A stretch of DNA of 55,144 nucleotides from Desulfobacterales bacterium (GTDB lineage: Bacteria; Desulfobacterota; Desulfobacteria; Desulfobacterales; JAHEIW01): the NCBI GenBank assembly GCA_030066985.1, contig JASJAN010000059.1:1-55144 (forward strand). The letters run 5' to 3'. The notes under the pieces are model-generated. The model ran no database searches. It saw only the letters and a program-made list of their open reading frames with translations, and was not told where the DNA came from. The position numbers and the translations under genes were made by a program. Positions 1-8,303 of this stretch are shown piece after piece (the first letter of the stretch is position 1; the number at the start of each line of letters is the position of its first letter).

Positions 1-364
1 GATGGTGGTGAGCCGCCATGGCAAGTTTTTCGATACCATGGTCCGTATGGATCACCCGCATGTTGGGATTGGCAGCAGCGATTTTACTCAGCCAGGCGTT
101 TTCAAACGGGACGCCGATGGCAAAGTAGATTTTTGTCTTTGAAAGATCGGCCATCTGTTGGGGTTTGGGCTCATAGGTGGCCGGGCTGGCCCCGGGCTGG
201 ACCATGGCCTGTACCTCTACTAATTCTTTGCCAATTTGTTGCACGAAGTATTTTTGAGGTACGATGCTGACAAATACAGGGAGCTTGTCCGCTGCGGCAC
301 TGATGCCTGGTAATATTAATAATACACTAAAAATTATAAAAATCTGCTTAAACATAAAGCGCAT
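1..364 (-). CDS. Zinc/manganese ABC transporter substrate-binding protein, N-terminal part (cut by window edge)
   Basis: This is the first 121 codons of a ZnuA/TroA-family (cluster A-I) periplasmic binding protein that hands divalent metal to an ABC importer. A signal peptide covers about residues 1-25 (FIIFSVLLILPGISAAA). It is followed by the family's opening strand (VSIVPQKYFVQQIG), then GASPATYEPKP and YFAIGVPFENAWL. The sequence is cut at AMAAHHH, the start of the His-rich metal loop usual in this family. I chose the ATG at 364 because AAGGAGG lies 5 bases upstream; an ATG at 355 is possible. The position after GASP that is His in well-studied members (GASPHxYEP) is Ala here. The partner permease and ATPase genes would lie outside the window. 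Family call is secure; the metal specificity is inference. Confidence 0.9.
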   Translation of the reverse strand, partial: MRFMFKQIFIIFSVLLILPGISAAADKLPVFVSIVPQKYFVQQIGKELVEVQAMVQPGASPATYEPKPQQMADLSKTKIYFAIGVPFENAWLSKIAAANPNMRVIHTDHGIEKLAMAAHHH

Positions 365-766
365 CCCCTCCTCCTTTCCTAAAAAATGTTCCGTTACGAT
401 GACGCCATGCAAAATACTAATAAAACACAATTTTTACGTATATATATTTTTTAGTATGTAATATACCGGAAATATTATTAATAAATTGACGTAACAGTTT
501 AGGATTATAATTTATACCAACGCAAATATATTGCATGTTTTTGTAGGATGCAATACATATGTGGAAAATGAGGTGACAAAATGAAAACCACGTCCTGCGA
601 TCCGGGCTCGAATCGAAATATTAAATCCAAATAAGATGCTGTAATTGCCTGATAGTTATTTGAAATACTGAGAAATTTTTGGTAACTTTGAGTATGATTG
701 TGTTTTTATTTATTCTGGGCTTGGTTAACAACATTGGATGCTACTGATTTGGGTGGATGTGTGTGT
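365..766. other. AT-rich divergent intergenic region with an 8 bp inverted repeat
   Basis: This gap separates the reverse-strand metal-binding protein gene from the forward amidase gene. It must hold both promoters, but I cannot place them with confidence. A perfect inverted repeat, TATTGCAT at 529-536 and ATGCAATA at 548-555 with an 11-base spacer, could be a hairpin or an operator. I do not recognise a canonical Zur box. Confidence 0.4.
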
Positions 767-2062
767 ATGACGGATCGGAGAGGGCAGTACAATAATAAAT
801 TCGTATTTATTGTGTTTATCTGTGTTTTCTTTATCGTCAATTTGCCATCTTTATCAGCCGCCTTCACCGAAACCGAGCGCTATAACTTTCAGCGTTCCAT
901 ATTCGATTTCCGTTCGCGATTAAATCCCAAATACAAAAAAGTCCATCGTAAACAGACAAAATACATTATTGTTCACACCTCAGAGTTAGGTCTTAAACTA
1001 ACGCTTAGGGTTGTTTCCAAAGGGAAACATTTGCGCAATGGGCGCCGCACCTACGGCGGTCATGCTCACTATGTGATCGCACGCAACGGACGCACTTATC
1101 GTATGCTGGATAAAAAATATGTAGCCGACCATGCCGGTCGCAGCATGTGGAATGGTGTGAGAGGCATCAGCCAAATTTCGATTGGAATTGAGTTAGTCGG
1201 CTATCATTACGCTCCCATCTCTGAAAAACAGTATCGATCGGCAGGCATGTTGATTAGGATTTTGCAAGACGTATATGATCTGAATGACCGGTCAGTGCTG
1301 ACCCACAGCCAGGTAGCCTATGGTTTGCCGAACCGGTGGTTTAAAGATGTTCACCGCGGGCGCAAGCGTTGCGCAAAAAACTTTATTCGCAGCAAAGCTG
1401 GTTTAGGTTCGACTTGGCCATATGATCCGGATGTTCGTGCTGGCAGGCTCATGGCTGATGCTCAACTTTCTGACGTGTTTTACAGTCAGCCCAAAATTGG
1501 TCATCAGCTAGATGAGGCGAATGTAATTTCTAAGCGTAATACCGCTTGGGCTATTGCTGGCGAAGATTACGACAGTATTACAACGGTATACAAATTGCCA
1601 AACGGAAGCCGATACACAGGCGATCAAATTGCAGATGCGGTCGGGTGGAACCGTATCCCCGCAAAAACGGTTGTACTGCTTAACCATGAAAGCAGCTCTA
1701 CAATAATAAAAAACGACGGCCCCATAAAGACTATATCGAATAGAAATACAGCATGGTCTCTTGCTGGAAAATTATATAATGATAAAACGACGATCTATTT
1801 TTTGCCTTCCGGTCAAATAAAACATGGATCAATAATAAACGATTGGGATGATTTGCCGGCTAAAACCAGACTAATCATCGGATATAAAGGACCTTTCAGA
1901 ATAAACAAGAACCGAACTGCCTTCAGCATAGCGGGCTTTAAATACAAGGATCAAAAAACAATCTACTACCTGCCGCCCAATAAACTTCTGAACGGCAAGG
2001 AAATAAGAGACTTTAGCCAGCTTCCAATTGGAACTTATATATTTCTTCCTGCCACGCTATAA
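767..2062 (+). CDS. Secreted N-acetylmuramoyl-L-alanine amidase (Amidase_2/PGRP fold) with three C-terminal LysM-like repeats
   Basis: Predicted 431-residue exported peptidoglycan amidase that would cut the MurNAc-L-Ala bond. An N-terminal hydrophobic segment (FVFIVFICVFFIVNLP) acts as signal or anchor. The amidase domain runs about residues 65-210 and shows IIVHTSE, HYVIARNGRTYRM, the hallmark HAGRS...SIGIELVG, and THSQVAYG. Likely zinc ligands are His70 and His180. The usual third-ligand motif DPG is replaced by DVHRGRKRC, so His196 or Cys202 may serve. Residues about 254-431 hold three tandem ~50-residue repeats (NTAWAIAG, NTAWSLAG, RTAFSIAG, each followed by TTxYxLP or KTIYYLP), which look like divergent LysM wall-binding modules. 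ATG 767 is preferred over in-frame 698 because GGGTGG lies at suitable spacing and the signal peptide then starts properly. Amidase call is good; the LysM relation is inference. Confidence 0.82.
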   Translation: MTDRRGQYNNKFVFIVFICVFFIVNLPSLSAAFTETERYNFQRSIFDFRSRLNPKYKKVHRKQTKYIIVHTSELGLKLTLRVVSKGKHLRNGRRTYGGHAHYVIARNGRTYRMLDKKYVADHAGRSMWNGVRGISQISIGIELVGYHYAPISEKQYRSAGMLIRILQDVYDLNDRSVLTHSQVAYGLPNRWFKDVHRGRKRCAKNFIRSKAGLGSTWPYDPDVRAGRLMADAQLSDVFYSQPKIGHQLDEANVISKRNTAWAIAGEDYDSITTVYKLPNGSRYTGDQIADAVGWNRIPAKTVVLLNHESSSTIIKNDGPIKTISNRNTAWSLAGKLYNDKTTIYFLPSGQIKHGSIINDWDDLPAKTRLIIGYKGPFRINKNRTAFSIAGFKYKDQKTIYYLPPNKLLNGKEIRDFSQLPIGTYIFLPATL

Positions 2063-2286
2063 ACCTTGCAAAGTTGTTGCGCCACTTAAGATAAAGGCCA
2101 ATTCGCGTGATACCTCCAAGATCCAACACGATTTGGCTATTTTGAAAAATTTGTGAGACGGTTATCGTATCTAAACTTAAAATGTTTGCTCGCCTGTTTT
2201 CTGTCCTCTGACTTCTGCTTGCCGCGGTGAAGCATAAAAATGCGGAGCCGGAAGCTTGACAAAGCAAAGACGGGTCCTCTGAAGAA

Positions 2287-2775
2287 CTAGTCAGCGAGCA
2301 ACCACTGATAAGCCCTCGTAAAGCCCCGCAATGAAAATTCTGCCTTTTGAGTAACATCTGGCTCAGAGTCGTATTCAAACCGAATGCGAAGACCCCTTTT
2401 CATATTTTTAATGAGCTCACCGCTCGGGTCTGCCTGGTCGATCAGGCAATTGCCATTACACCCCTTTTTACCGGAGCGAAGGGTGAGGTTATCAATTTTG
2501 TCAATTTGAACCGAAAAATAATCAGAAACGATCATCTTATCTGAATTTAAGGTCAACTGAATCTGGTCGGCGCCGGCTACCGGAACCGTCAGCCAGATGG
2601 CGTTGGTCCGATTTCCGGCAAAAGTGCCGATTTGTCTGCTTTGCGTGTTTGTGGCCGGATCCGTTTCTTCGATACCGACCCAATCGGCAAACTTAATCTG
2701 TTCGGCCAGGCCGGTGCTCGCAAAAACCATGATGGATAAGATGATGACCAACCCGAGGTGAAGCGGCGTTTTCAT
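2287..2775 (-). CDS. Exported hypothetical protein
   Basis: A 162-residue protein with a clear signal peptide (MKTPLHLGLVIILSIMVFAS, cleavage likely after TGLA). It is followed by a mostly beta-rich soluble region. An AAAGGA ribosome site sits about 8 bases before the ATG. A Cys pair (KKGCNGNCLIDQ, near residues 104-108) could form a disulfide in the periplasm. The C-terminal half repeats the pattern of charged strands found in small periplasmic proteins, but I recognise no family and claim no function. It is transcribed convergently with the amidase gene across about 220 bases that hold nothing obvious. Confidence 0.6.
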   Translation of the reverse strand: MKTPLHLGLVIILSIMVFASTGLAEQIKFADWVGIEETDPATNTQSRQIGTFAGNRTNAIWLTVPVAGADQIQLTLNSDKMIVSDYFSVQIDKIDNLTLRSGKKGCNGNCLIDQADPSGELIKNMKRGLRIRFEYDSEPDVTQKAEFSLRGFTRAYQWLLAD

Positions 2776-3075
2776 TACTGCATCCTTTCATTTATGAGAA
2801 GGTATCTGTCTAATTTTAGATTGGCCGTATGCGTATTGCAAGTAGGAAAATGCCTTCTTGGAAATTCGATGGTTCACAGATTCACGAAAACAGACAGCAG
2901 TGCTGCCGGTACCTCGATGTTGCATCAGGAGGCCGCTCGCTTATATTAGAGGGTGAAATCTCTCATGTCATGGCATTGATAAACAAGCCATCAAATTCCG
3001 GAAAAACGGTACGGTGGCCAAAATGAACAGATATGCCCATAGAATAATGAGAACGAATTTCAAGGGAGGCATAAA
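2776..3075. other. Intergenic region without a supported gene
   Basis: About 300 bases separate two divergent genes. Short open frames here have no ribosome binding site and no recognisable protein character. Only the GGGAGG ribosome site at about 3064-3069 for the next gene is clear. Confidence 0.4.
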
Positions 3076-3342
3076 ATGAAGCTCAATCTTAAAGCATTGA
3101 CAATATCAGTGGCAGTTGTGTGGGCCGGAGCAGTATTAATTGTTGGTGTGGCGAATGCCATCTGGCCAGGATACGGCAAAGCGTTTTTGATGGTGCTGGC
3201 ATCCATATATCCGGGATTTGGCGCCACTGGCACCTTAGGAGATGCACTGGTGGGCAGCGGTTATGCTTTAGTGGATGCTGCAATTGTTGGACTGATTTTT
3301 GGCTGGTTATATAACTTTATCGCCGGTGCAAAAAGCAGCTGA
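3076..3342 (+). CDS. Small two-helix membrane protein (holin-annotated type)
   Basis: An 88-residue hydrophobic protein with two membrane segments: about residues 9-31 (ISVAVVWAGAVLIVGVANA) and 58-83 (VGSGYALVDAAIVGLIFGWL). They are joined by a loop containing SIYPGFGATG. The start is supported by GGGAGG about 7 bases upstream. The pattern of W in helix one, SIYPG in the loop, and a second helix ending in WLYNF matches small chromosomal proteins often labelled bacteriophage holin in databases. No phage genes are near, so a lysis role is not supported. I would read it as a small inner-membrane protein of unknown function. Confidence 0.65.
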   Translation: MKLNLKALTISVAVVWAGAVLIVGVANAIWPGYGKAFLMVLASIYPGFGATGTLGDALVGSGYALVDAAIVGLIFGWLYNFIAGAKSS

Positions 3343-3418
3343 ACTCCCTGATTGCCGCAACCCCAGTGTGACGGACTTTGTTTAAGATAGCAACCGGCGA
3401 ATCGCAACCAAAGCATAG

Positions 3419-3452
3419 AAAAAGGCGTCCCGCCGACATTCGACGAGACGCC
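3419..3452 (-). terminator. Rho-independent terminator of the first cold-shock gene
   Basis: On the minus strand a 12-pair stem (GGCGTC arm against GACGCC, continued by inner G-C and G-T pairs) has a 5-base loop and is followed directly by TTTTT. It starts about 22 bases past the stop codon at 3475. Confidence 0.9.
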
Positions 3453-3474
3453 CTCAATTCACTTGGAAATGCAA

Positions 3475-3675
3475 TTAAACTACAGTGACATTTACCGCCG
3501 CCGGCCCTTTTTGGCCTTCCTCGATATCAAACGTCACCTGGTCGCCTTCATTCAGAGATTTGAACCCGGACGAGTTGATGCCCGAATAATGGACGAATAC
3601 ATCCGGTCCGTCTTCCTGCTCAATGAAGCCATAGCCTTTACTGCTATTAAACCATTTTACAATTCCATTGGCCAT
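3475..3675 (-). CDS. Cold-shock domain protein (CspA family), copy 1
   Basis: A 66-residue single cold-shock domain, the full length of the family. It binds single-stranded RNA or DNA and acts as an RNA chaperone in the cytoplasm. RNP1 (KGYGFI) and RNP2 (VFVHY) are both present, with the usual opening GIVKWFN and the [15 protein letters not shown] turn. The start has AGGAGG about 8 bases upstream. The gene has its own strong terminator at 3419-3452, and its roughly 120-base leader matches that of the second csp gene at 10534-10734 in spacing and sequence blocks. The two proteins differ at about a dozen positions, so they are paralogs rather than a recent duplication. Confidence 0.97.
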   Translation of the reverse strand: MANGIVKWFNSSKGYGFIEQEDGPDVFVHYSGINSSGFKSLNEGDQVTFDIEEGQKGPAAVNVTVV

Positions 3676-3712
3676 AATAACACCCTCCTAAATTAAAAGT
3701 TTTTCATAGTTT

Positions 3713-3774
3713 CATACTGCAGGGTGCCACTTTGACAAATGGAACTCTCCCCTGAATGAAACCGGCCCGTTAAT
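3713..3774 (-). promoter_or_regulatory. Conserved 5' leader blocks of csp copy 1
   Basis: Two blocks of the leader are shared with csp copy 2. A 21-base block (3754-3774, minus strand, containing GGTTTCATTC) starts 99 bases before the coding region. An 18-base block (3713-3730, TGGCACCCTGCAGTATG) starts 38 bases before its far edge. Both distances are identical in the second gene, which points to a conserved structured leader. Confidence 0.7.
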
Positions 3775-3801
3775 CCCGAACGCGCCATTTTGAATGAGAG
3801 A

Positions 3802-3829
3802 ACACTAACAAGTTTTATAAAAAAATCAA
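3802..3829 (-). promoter_or_regulatory. Probable sigma-70 promoter of csp copy 1
   Basis: Minus strand: -35 TTGATT (3824-3829), 16-base spacer, weak -10 TAGTGT (3802-3807). The CTTGATTTT block and its distance from the start codon match the csp copy 2 promoter to within one base. Confidence 0.55.
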
Positions 3830-3994
3830 GCCCATTGTTTAAATATTTTTTTTATCGCGAAAGATGTATGAAAACGGCAATATCGCAGCTGGTCCACCGG
3901 ATCCAAACCAAGGCGTTATCGCAAAGCCGCGCCCAGCGCCACAGGAGCGGAACTTCAGCCGAATTCAAATAAAATTCAGCACCATAGCCCTCTA

Positions 3995-4023
3995 TTGACA
4001 AACCGATACTGCTCCTCTATGGT
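3995..4023 (+). promoter_or_regulatory. Sigma-70 promoter of the BMP transporter operon
   Basis: Perfect -35 TTGACA (3995-4000), 17-base spacer and -10 TATGGT (4018-4023), facing the operon. It implies a long untranslated leader of about 230 bases (4030-4261). I cannot match that leader to a purine riboswitch. Confidence 0.65.
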
Positions 4024-4261
4024 ACCTTGAACACTTACCTAAATATCATGATTGCCGGGAGCAGTGCGACTATGGAAGCGACACGCTATCGCAGGAATCT
4101 GAAGCATTGGGGCCAACATCCCGCAGTCGTTTCTCCAGCACAAAACATTGGCAGCATTGTATTCTGCTCCCCTTCGCAGCCAGAGATTCCAATCCACGCA
4201 AACTCAACCAAAACCATTAGATTACATGTCTTGAAAACAAAGCCATGAAAGGAGGATGTGC

Positions 4262-5248
4262 ATGAAAAAAGGATTATGGATTGCAATGATGGTGGTCTTA
4301 GCGGTTTTATTCGCCTTCAGCGCCAGCCAGGCCAAAACATTTAAAATTGCGGCCATTTTTCAAACCGCTATCGAGGAGCCCTGGGATGGCGTCATTCACC
4401 AGGCCTGCCTGCAAGTCAAAAAGGAAATGGGCAACATCGAGTATGAGTTTACTGAAAAAATCGCCGCTGCCGACTTTGAAAAAGTGCTGCGTGAGTATGC
4501 GGAGAGAGGGTTTGATCTGATCGTTGGCGATGCGTTTCTGGCAGGTGAAGAACCGGCCCGAAGAGTTGCCAAAGATTATCCGAACATCGCTTTTGCTTTT
4601 GGATCGGAATTCGGACCGGTTGCACCGAATTTTTCCGTATTTGATAATTGGATTCATGAGCCTTCCTACCTGTGCGGTGTTATTGCCGGCCGGTTGACCA
4701 AAAGCAATACCCTCGGTGTCGTGGCCGCCATTCCCATTGGTGAAGTCAATCGACTGGTCAATGCTTTTAAAGCCGGTGCACTGAGCGTTAATCCCAAAGT
4801 GAAAGTCAAAATCTCTTATATCGGTGGCTGGTTTGATCCACCCAAAGCCAAAGAAGCCGCTATTGCCCAAATCGAAGCCGGTGCAGACCTGATATTTGCT
4901 GAGCGATTCGGTGTCTTTGAAGCTGCCAAAGAAAAAGGCGTGCTGGCTTTTGGCAACATGTCAGATCAAAATGCATTGGCGCCCAGTGTGGTCATTACCG
5001 GCCCGGTGTGGAATATGTACCCCACCATCAAATTTTGCATCGAGATGGTTCAAAAGAAGGCCTGGGTGTCCATGGATTTGGGCGAGTGGTCGATGATGGC
5101 CAAAGGCGGTGCCAGTCTAGCGCCGTTTCATTCATTTGAAAAAACCCTGCCCGCCGGTGTGGTCAAAGAAGTCCGGGATCTTGAGCAGAAAATTTTAAAC
5201 GGCACATTCAGGGTGCCGGTAGATGAGCAGAAGCCCGTTTCGGATTAG
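4262..5248 (+). CDS. BMP-family ABC transporter substrate-binding protein
   Basis: A 328-residue exported binding protein of the BmpA/PnrA family, whose studied members deliver purine nucleosides or related solutes to an ABC importer. The signal peptide is residues 1-24 (GLWIAMMVVLAVLFAF, then SASQA). The mature domain opens with the family pattern IAAIFQTAIEEPWDGVIHQA. It continues with EYAERGFDLIVGDAFLAGE, NFSVFDNWIHEPSYLCGVIAG, and AIAQIEAGADLIFAE. I start at ATG 4262, with GGAGG 6 bases upstream, rather than the in-frame ATG 4256 which overlaps that site. It heads an operon with the ATPase and two permeases, although a 476-base gap with a structured repeat separates them. Ligand identity is inference from family and context. 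Confidence 0.92.
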   Translation: MKKGLWIAMMVVLAVLFAFSASQAKTFKIAAIFQTAIEEPWDGVIHQACLQVKKEMGNIEYEFTEKIAAADFEKVLREYAERGFDLIVGDAFLAGEEPARRVAKDYPNIAFAFGSEFGPVAPNFSVFDNWIHEPSYLCGVIAGRLTKSNTLGVVAAIPIGEVNRLVNAFKAGALSVNPKVKVKISYIGGWFDPPKAKEAAIAQIEAGADLIFAERFGVFEAAKEKGVLAFGNMSDQNALAPSVVITGPVWNMYPTIKFCIEMVQKKAWVSMDLGEWSMMAKGGASLAPFHSFEKTLPAGVVKEVRDLEQKILNGTFRVPVDEQKPVSD

Positions 5249-5459
5249 CTCAAATATTGAATGAAAATTATCACGAAAAGCTCTACTATAAGAAAGTGTG
5301 ATGAAGACAATTCGAATTTATTAATTTCGTGATAATTTTCACCCTGCGGGCGAGCCGAGATGTCCATTTACGGCGTTATCAGGGGCGTGCGGTACCCAAG
5401 TACAGCTACGCCCCTGAAGCCTTGTAAATGAACATCTCGATCTCGTTCAATACTCGAGC
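5248..5459 (+). repeat. Structured repeat element, copy 1
   Basis: The element starts at the last base of the bmp stop codon. Outer stem: 5248-5264 with 5443-5459 (17 positions, two mismatches). Hairpin A: 5262-5278 with 5325-5341, a perfect 17 bp inverted repeat. Stem B: 5356-5371 with 5424-5439 (one mismatch). Stem B is capped by hairpin C, 5380-5388 with 5408-5416 (CAGGGGCGT/ACGCCCCTG), and by an apical GTAC/GTAC pair. Invariant blocks shared with the other copies are TTTTCACCC, GGCG, GCGTTAT and GCCTTG. Confidence 0.85.
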
Positions 5460-5599
5460 TAAAAATTTAATAAACTCAACAGAGGTTTTCGACGCGCTTT
5501 GTTGAACGCCATAATTTAATAAAAATCAGATGTGAAATCCCGCATTCATGCGGGGAGCGTGATCACCTATTTTAAAGCCAGCTTTCATAGTTTTATGAT

Positions 5600-5629
5600 A
5601 AATGTCTCGATCTCGTTCAGTATCTGAGC
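5600..5629 (+). repeat. Truncated 3' end of a second copy of the structured repeat
   Basis: The block AAATGTCTCGATCTCGTTCA and the following bases repeat the 3' arm at 5426-5459 with a few changes and a small deletion. The rest of this copy is not recognisable. The stretch 5461-5599 holds only a small hairpin (CCCGCAT/ATGCGGG, 5539-5554) and no gene. Confidence 0.6.
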
Positions 5630-5724
5630 GTATATATCAGAGCTCAACCGACCAACCCAACAAAGTACATTCTTGTTATTGATTTAACCATTGCTTGTAA
5701 AAGATTGCCGATCCGAGGAATTTG

Positions 5725-7245
5725 ATGGGTAGAAATGACCAGCCGGTCGTAAGGATGTCGGGGGTTACGAAACGTTTTTTGGATGTGACCGCCAATAAAG
5801 ATGTCTCTTTTGATCTGTACTCAGGGGAAATTTGCGCTCTGCTCGGTGAAAATGGAGCAGGTAAGACCACCCTGATGAACATCTTATTCGGCTATTACGA
5901 CTGTGATGAGGGTGAAATTTTCATCAAAGGTGATAAGGTCAACCTTTCCGCTCCCAAAGATGCAATTTCCCGCGGTGTGGGAATGATTCATCAGCACTTT
6001 GCCCTGGTACCCTCTCAAACCGTGCTCGAAAATGTGATTGTGGGCACGCCCTCGCCCAAGGGGTTGTTTCTGGATCTAGCATCCGCCCGGCAAGCGCTGC
6101 TTGAGCTCCAAGAGCGTTTTGGCCTTCAGATTGATCCGGATGCCCGTGTCTGGACTCTGTCGGTGGGCGAGCAGCAGAAAGTCGAAATTCTCAAAGCACT
6201 TTATCGGGATGTGGATATCCTGATCATGGACGAGCCGACTGCCGTCCTCGCTCCGGCTGAAACCGCAGATCTTTTTAATACCTTGCAGTCGTTGGTTAAA
6301 GAAGGCCGATCGGTTGTTTTCATCTCCCATAAGCTCAATGAGGTAATGGACATTTCTGATCGCATCGTCGTTTTGCGCGGCGGCGAGGTGGTGGCTGAAC
6401 GCAAAACCAGTGAAACCAGTGCCCGTGAATTGGCCAATCTGATGGTCGGCCGGGAGCTTTTAGAGAGCATCGAAAAAACCAAATTGGCGCCCGGTGATCC
6501 GGTTCTAAACATAAAAAAGCTCAACGTTTTAAATGATAAAAAACTTGCAGCCATTGCCGATCTGAATTTAACCATCCATCAGAAGGAGATTCTGGGGATG
6601 GCTGGAATTTCCGGAAACGGCCAGACCGAGCTTTCAGAAGTGCTTTTCGGGATGCGGTCCCCGGTTGACGGTGTCATTCAAATTAAGGACCGCCCACTTA
6701 AATTCGGCAGCCCGGCAGCATCAATTCAATCCCAGATGGGCAGGATACCGGAAGACCGCATCGATACCGGATTGCTGATGGATCTTTCGGTGGAAGAAAA
6801 TTTGATATTGGAAAACCATTCTTCAGCCGCATTTCAAACCTACGGGCTGATGAAATCCCAAAAAATTCACCATTTCAGCGATAATCTGATCAAGGCCTAC
6901 AACATCAAAACGGCCAGTCGCGATGCCATCACCAAAAGTCTGTCCGGCGGCAACCTGCAGAAGGTCATGCTAGCCCGTGAGCTGGCTGGAGAACCATTGC
7001 TGATTGTTGCTTCTCAGCCCACACGCGGCCTGGATGTGGGCGCCATGGAGTACATCCACCAGCAACTTGTAAAGGAAAGAGAGCGCGGAGCCGGCATCCT
7101 TTTAATTTCAGATGATCTGGATGAAATATTTGCGCTCAGTGATCGCATAGTCGTTTTGTACGAAGGCAGAATAATGGGAGAAGCCCCCGGGGCAACAGCT
7201 TCTCGCGAACAGATTGGTCTGTGGATGAGCGGGGTAATGGCGTGA
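5725..7245 (+). CDS. BMP-type ABC transporter ATP-binding protein (two ATPase domains)
   Basis: A 506-residue protein with two fused ABC ATPase domains, as in YufO/NupO and the RbsA group; it powers import by the two permeases that follow. Domain 1 has Walker A GENGAGKTT (residues 41-49), signature LSVGEQQK and Walker B ILIMDEPTAVLAP. Domain 2 (from about 255) has the degenerate Walker A GISGNGQTEL and a good signature LSGGNLQK. Its Walker B ends in ASQPTRGLD, the asymmetry normal for this family. ATG 5725 has GAGGA 5 bases upstream. The stop codon overlaps the next gene's ATG (TGATG), so the two are translationally coupled. Function secure; substrate inferred from the binding protein. Confidence 0.95.
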   Translation: MGRNDQPVVRMSGVTKRFLDVTANKDVSFDLYSGEICALLGENGAGKTTLMNILFGYYDCDEGEIFIKGDKVNLSAPKDAISRGVGMIHQHFALVPSQTVLENVIVGTPSPKGLFLDLASARQALLELQERFGLQIDPDARVWTLSVGEQQKVEILKALYRDVDILIMDEPTAVLAPAETADLFNTLQSLVKEGRSVVFISHKLNEVMDISDRIVVLRGGEVVAERKTSETSARELANLMVGRELLESIEKTKLAPGDPVLNIKKLNVLNDKKLAAIADLNLTIHQKEILGMAGISGNGQTELSEVLFGMRSPVDGVIQIKDRPLKFGSPAASIQSQMGRIPEDRIDTGLLMDLSVEENLILENHSSAAFQTYGLMKSQKIHHFSDNLIKAYNIKTASRDAITKSLSGGNLQKVMLARELAGEPLLIVASQPTRGLDVGAMEYIHQQLVKERERGAGILLISDDLDEIFALSDRIVVLYEGRIMGEAPGATASREQIGLWMSGVMA

Positions 7246-8303
7246 TGCGATTCAGAATCATAAAACGCAGGCCATTGCCGGGCTGGGCCAGAATCGTTAT
7301 CCCGATTGCAGCTATTGTAGTGACGCTGATTCTGGCGGCCATCCCCATTCTTTTGGCTGGTGGACATCTGTGGAAGTCTTATTATTACCTTTTTCACGGC
7401 GCGCTGGGGACCCGCTATAATCTGTTAGAAACTTTTGTAAAAGCCAGCCCGCTTTTATTGACCGGTCTGGCAGTGGCGTTTGCTTTCCGCGCCAAATTCT
7501 GGAATATCGGCGCCGAAGGCCAACTGCTGGCCGGTGCCCTGATGGCCACTGTCTTAGGCGTGAATCTGGGCGGCATCCCGACGATAATGGTTTTGCCGAT
7601 TATCATCATCGCCGGATTTCTGGCCGGCGGCCTGTGGGCCTCGATCCCGGCATTGCTGAAAACAAAACTCAAGGTCGATGATGTGGTCTCCACCCTGTTG
7701 TTAAACTATGTCATGATCCACATTATGGGTGCACTGCTTTTTGGCCCCCTCCAACAGCCCGGCTCCAGCTGGCCACGATCATCGGCAATTATTGAGGCCG
7801 CCTGCTATCCCATTTTGATGCCGCGCTCGCGCTTTCACATGGGTATCATAATCTCCTTTGTGGCAATGCTGATCATCTGGTTTATCAACAAAAAGACCAC
7901 CTTCGGATACCAGGCCAAAGCGGTTGGCACCAATATACGCGCCGCGCATTTCGGTGGTATCAATACCACCAAAGTCATCCTGTGGACTGCCCTGATATCA
8001 GGCGGACTGGCGGGTCTGGCAGGTGTGGGCGAGCTGTGCGCACTTCAGTATCGGCTGATTATGCATATTTCCCCCGGCTACGGGTATTCGGGTATTGTGA
8101 TCGCCATGCTGGGCAACCTTCATCCGGTGGGGGTGTTGTTTTCATCGCTTTTTTTCAGTGTGATTATCGTGGGTGCCCAGACCATGAGCCGCATGACCGG
8201 CGTCCCCACCTATATTGCCGAGGTCATTCAGGGCATGGCGTTGATGGTGATGCTCATTTTTTTGCTGTTTACGGAATACAAAATAAAGGTGCAGCGCAAA
8301 TGA
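7245..8303 (+). CDS. BMP-type ABC transporter permease 1
   Basis: A 352-residue inner-membrane permease of the branched-chain amino acid/sugar type (BPD_transp_2), matching the usual length of the first permease of nucleoside importers. About eight to nine hydrophobic segments are visible. The conserved region includes FRAKFWNIGAEGQLLAGAL near residues 86-104, the coupling-loop motif for the ATPase. A later block reads AKAVGTNIRAAHFGGINTTK, followed by a long hydrophobic stretch. I start at ATG 7245, which overlaps the ATPase stop as TGATG; an upstream GTG at 7221 would extend into the ATPase gene. It overlaps the next permease by 4 bases. Confidence 0.94.
   Translation: MRFRIIKRRPLPGWARIVIPIAAIVVTLILAAIPILLAGGHLWKSYYYLFHGALGTRYNLLETFVKASPLLLTGLAVAFAFRAKFWNIGAEGQLLAGALMATVLGVNLGGIPTIMVLPIIIIAGFLAGGLWASIPALLKTKLKVDDVVSTLLLNYVMIHIMGALLFGPLQQPGSSWPRSSAIIEAACYPILMPRSRFHMGIIISFVAMLIIWFINKKTTFGYQAKAVGTNIRAAHFGGINTTKVILWTALISGGLAGLAGVGELCALQYRLIMHISPGYGYSGIVIAMLGNLHPVGVLFSSLFFSVIIVGAQTMSRMTGVPTYIAEVIQGMALMVMLIFLLFTEYKIKVQRK

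Noticed and set aside
481-514. TTGAC and TATAAT-like boxes near 487-510
   Set aside because: Spacing is only 14 bases, too short for a sigma-70 promoter.
581-634. 17-codon frame with GAGGTGA before its ATG
   Set aside because: The ribosome site is decent, but the peptide (MKTTSCDPGSNRNIKSK) has no recognisable character and could be chance.
3076-3342. Holin or lysis gene suggesting a prophage
   Set aside because: No integrase, capsid, tail or endolysin gene is near; the amidase at 767 has an ordinary secreted layout.
3912-3925. GGCGTTATCGCAAAGCC as a further copy of the structured repeat
   Set aside because: It has only the short GCGTTAT block; no TTTTCACCC, hairpin A or outer stem is present nearby.
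4027-4248. 73-codon frame in the BMP operon leader
   Set aside because: It starts with a non-ATG codon with no ribosome site and lies within the presumed leader; no protein character.
4030-4261. Purine riboswitch in the BMP leader
   Set aside because: The conserved core of the purine riboswitch is not visible.
5372-5380. GCGTTAT block as an integron attC core
   Set aside because: attC sites have paired R'/R'' cores and an integrase nearby; here only one such block exists per copy and there is no integrase.
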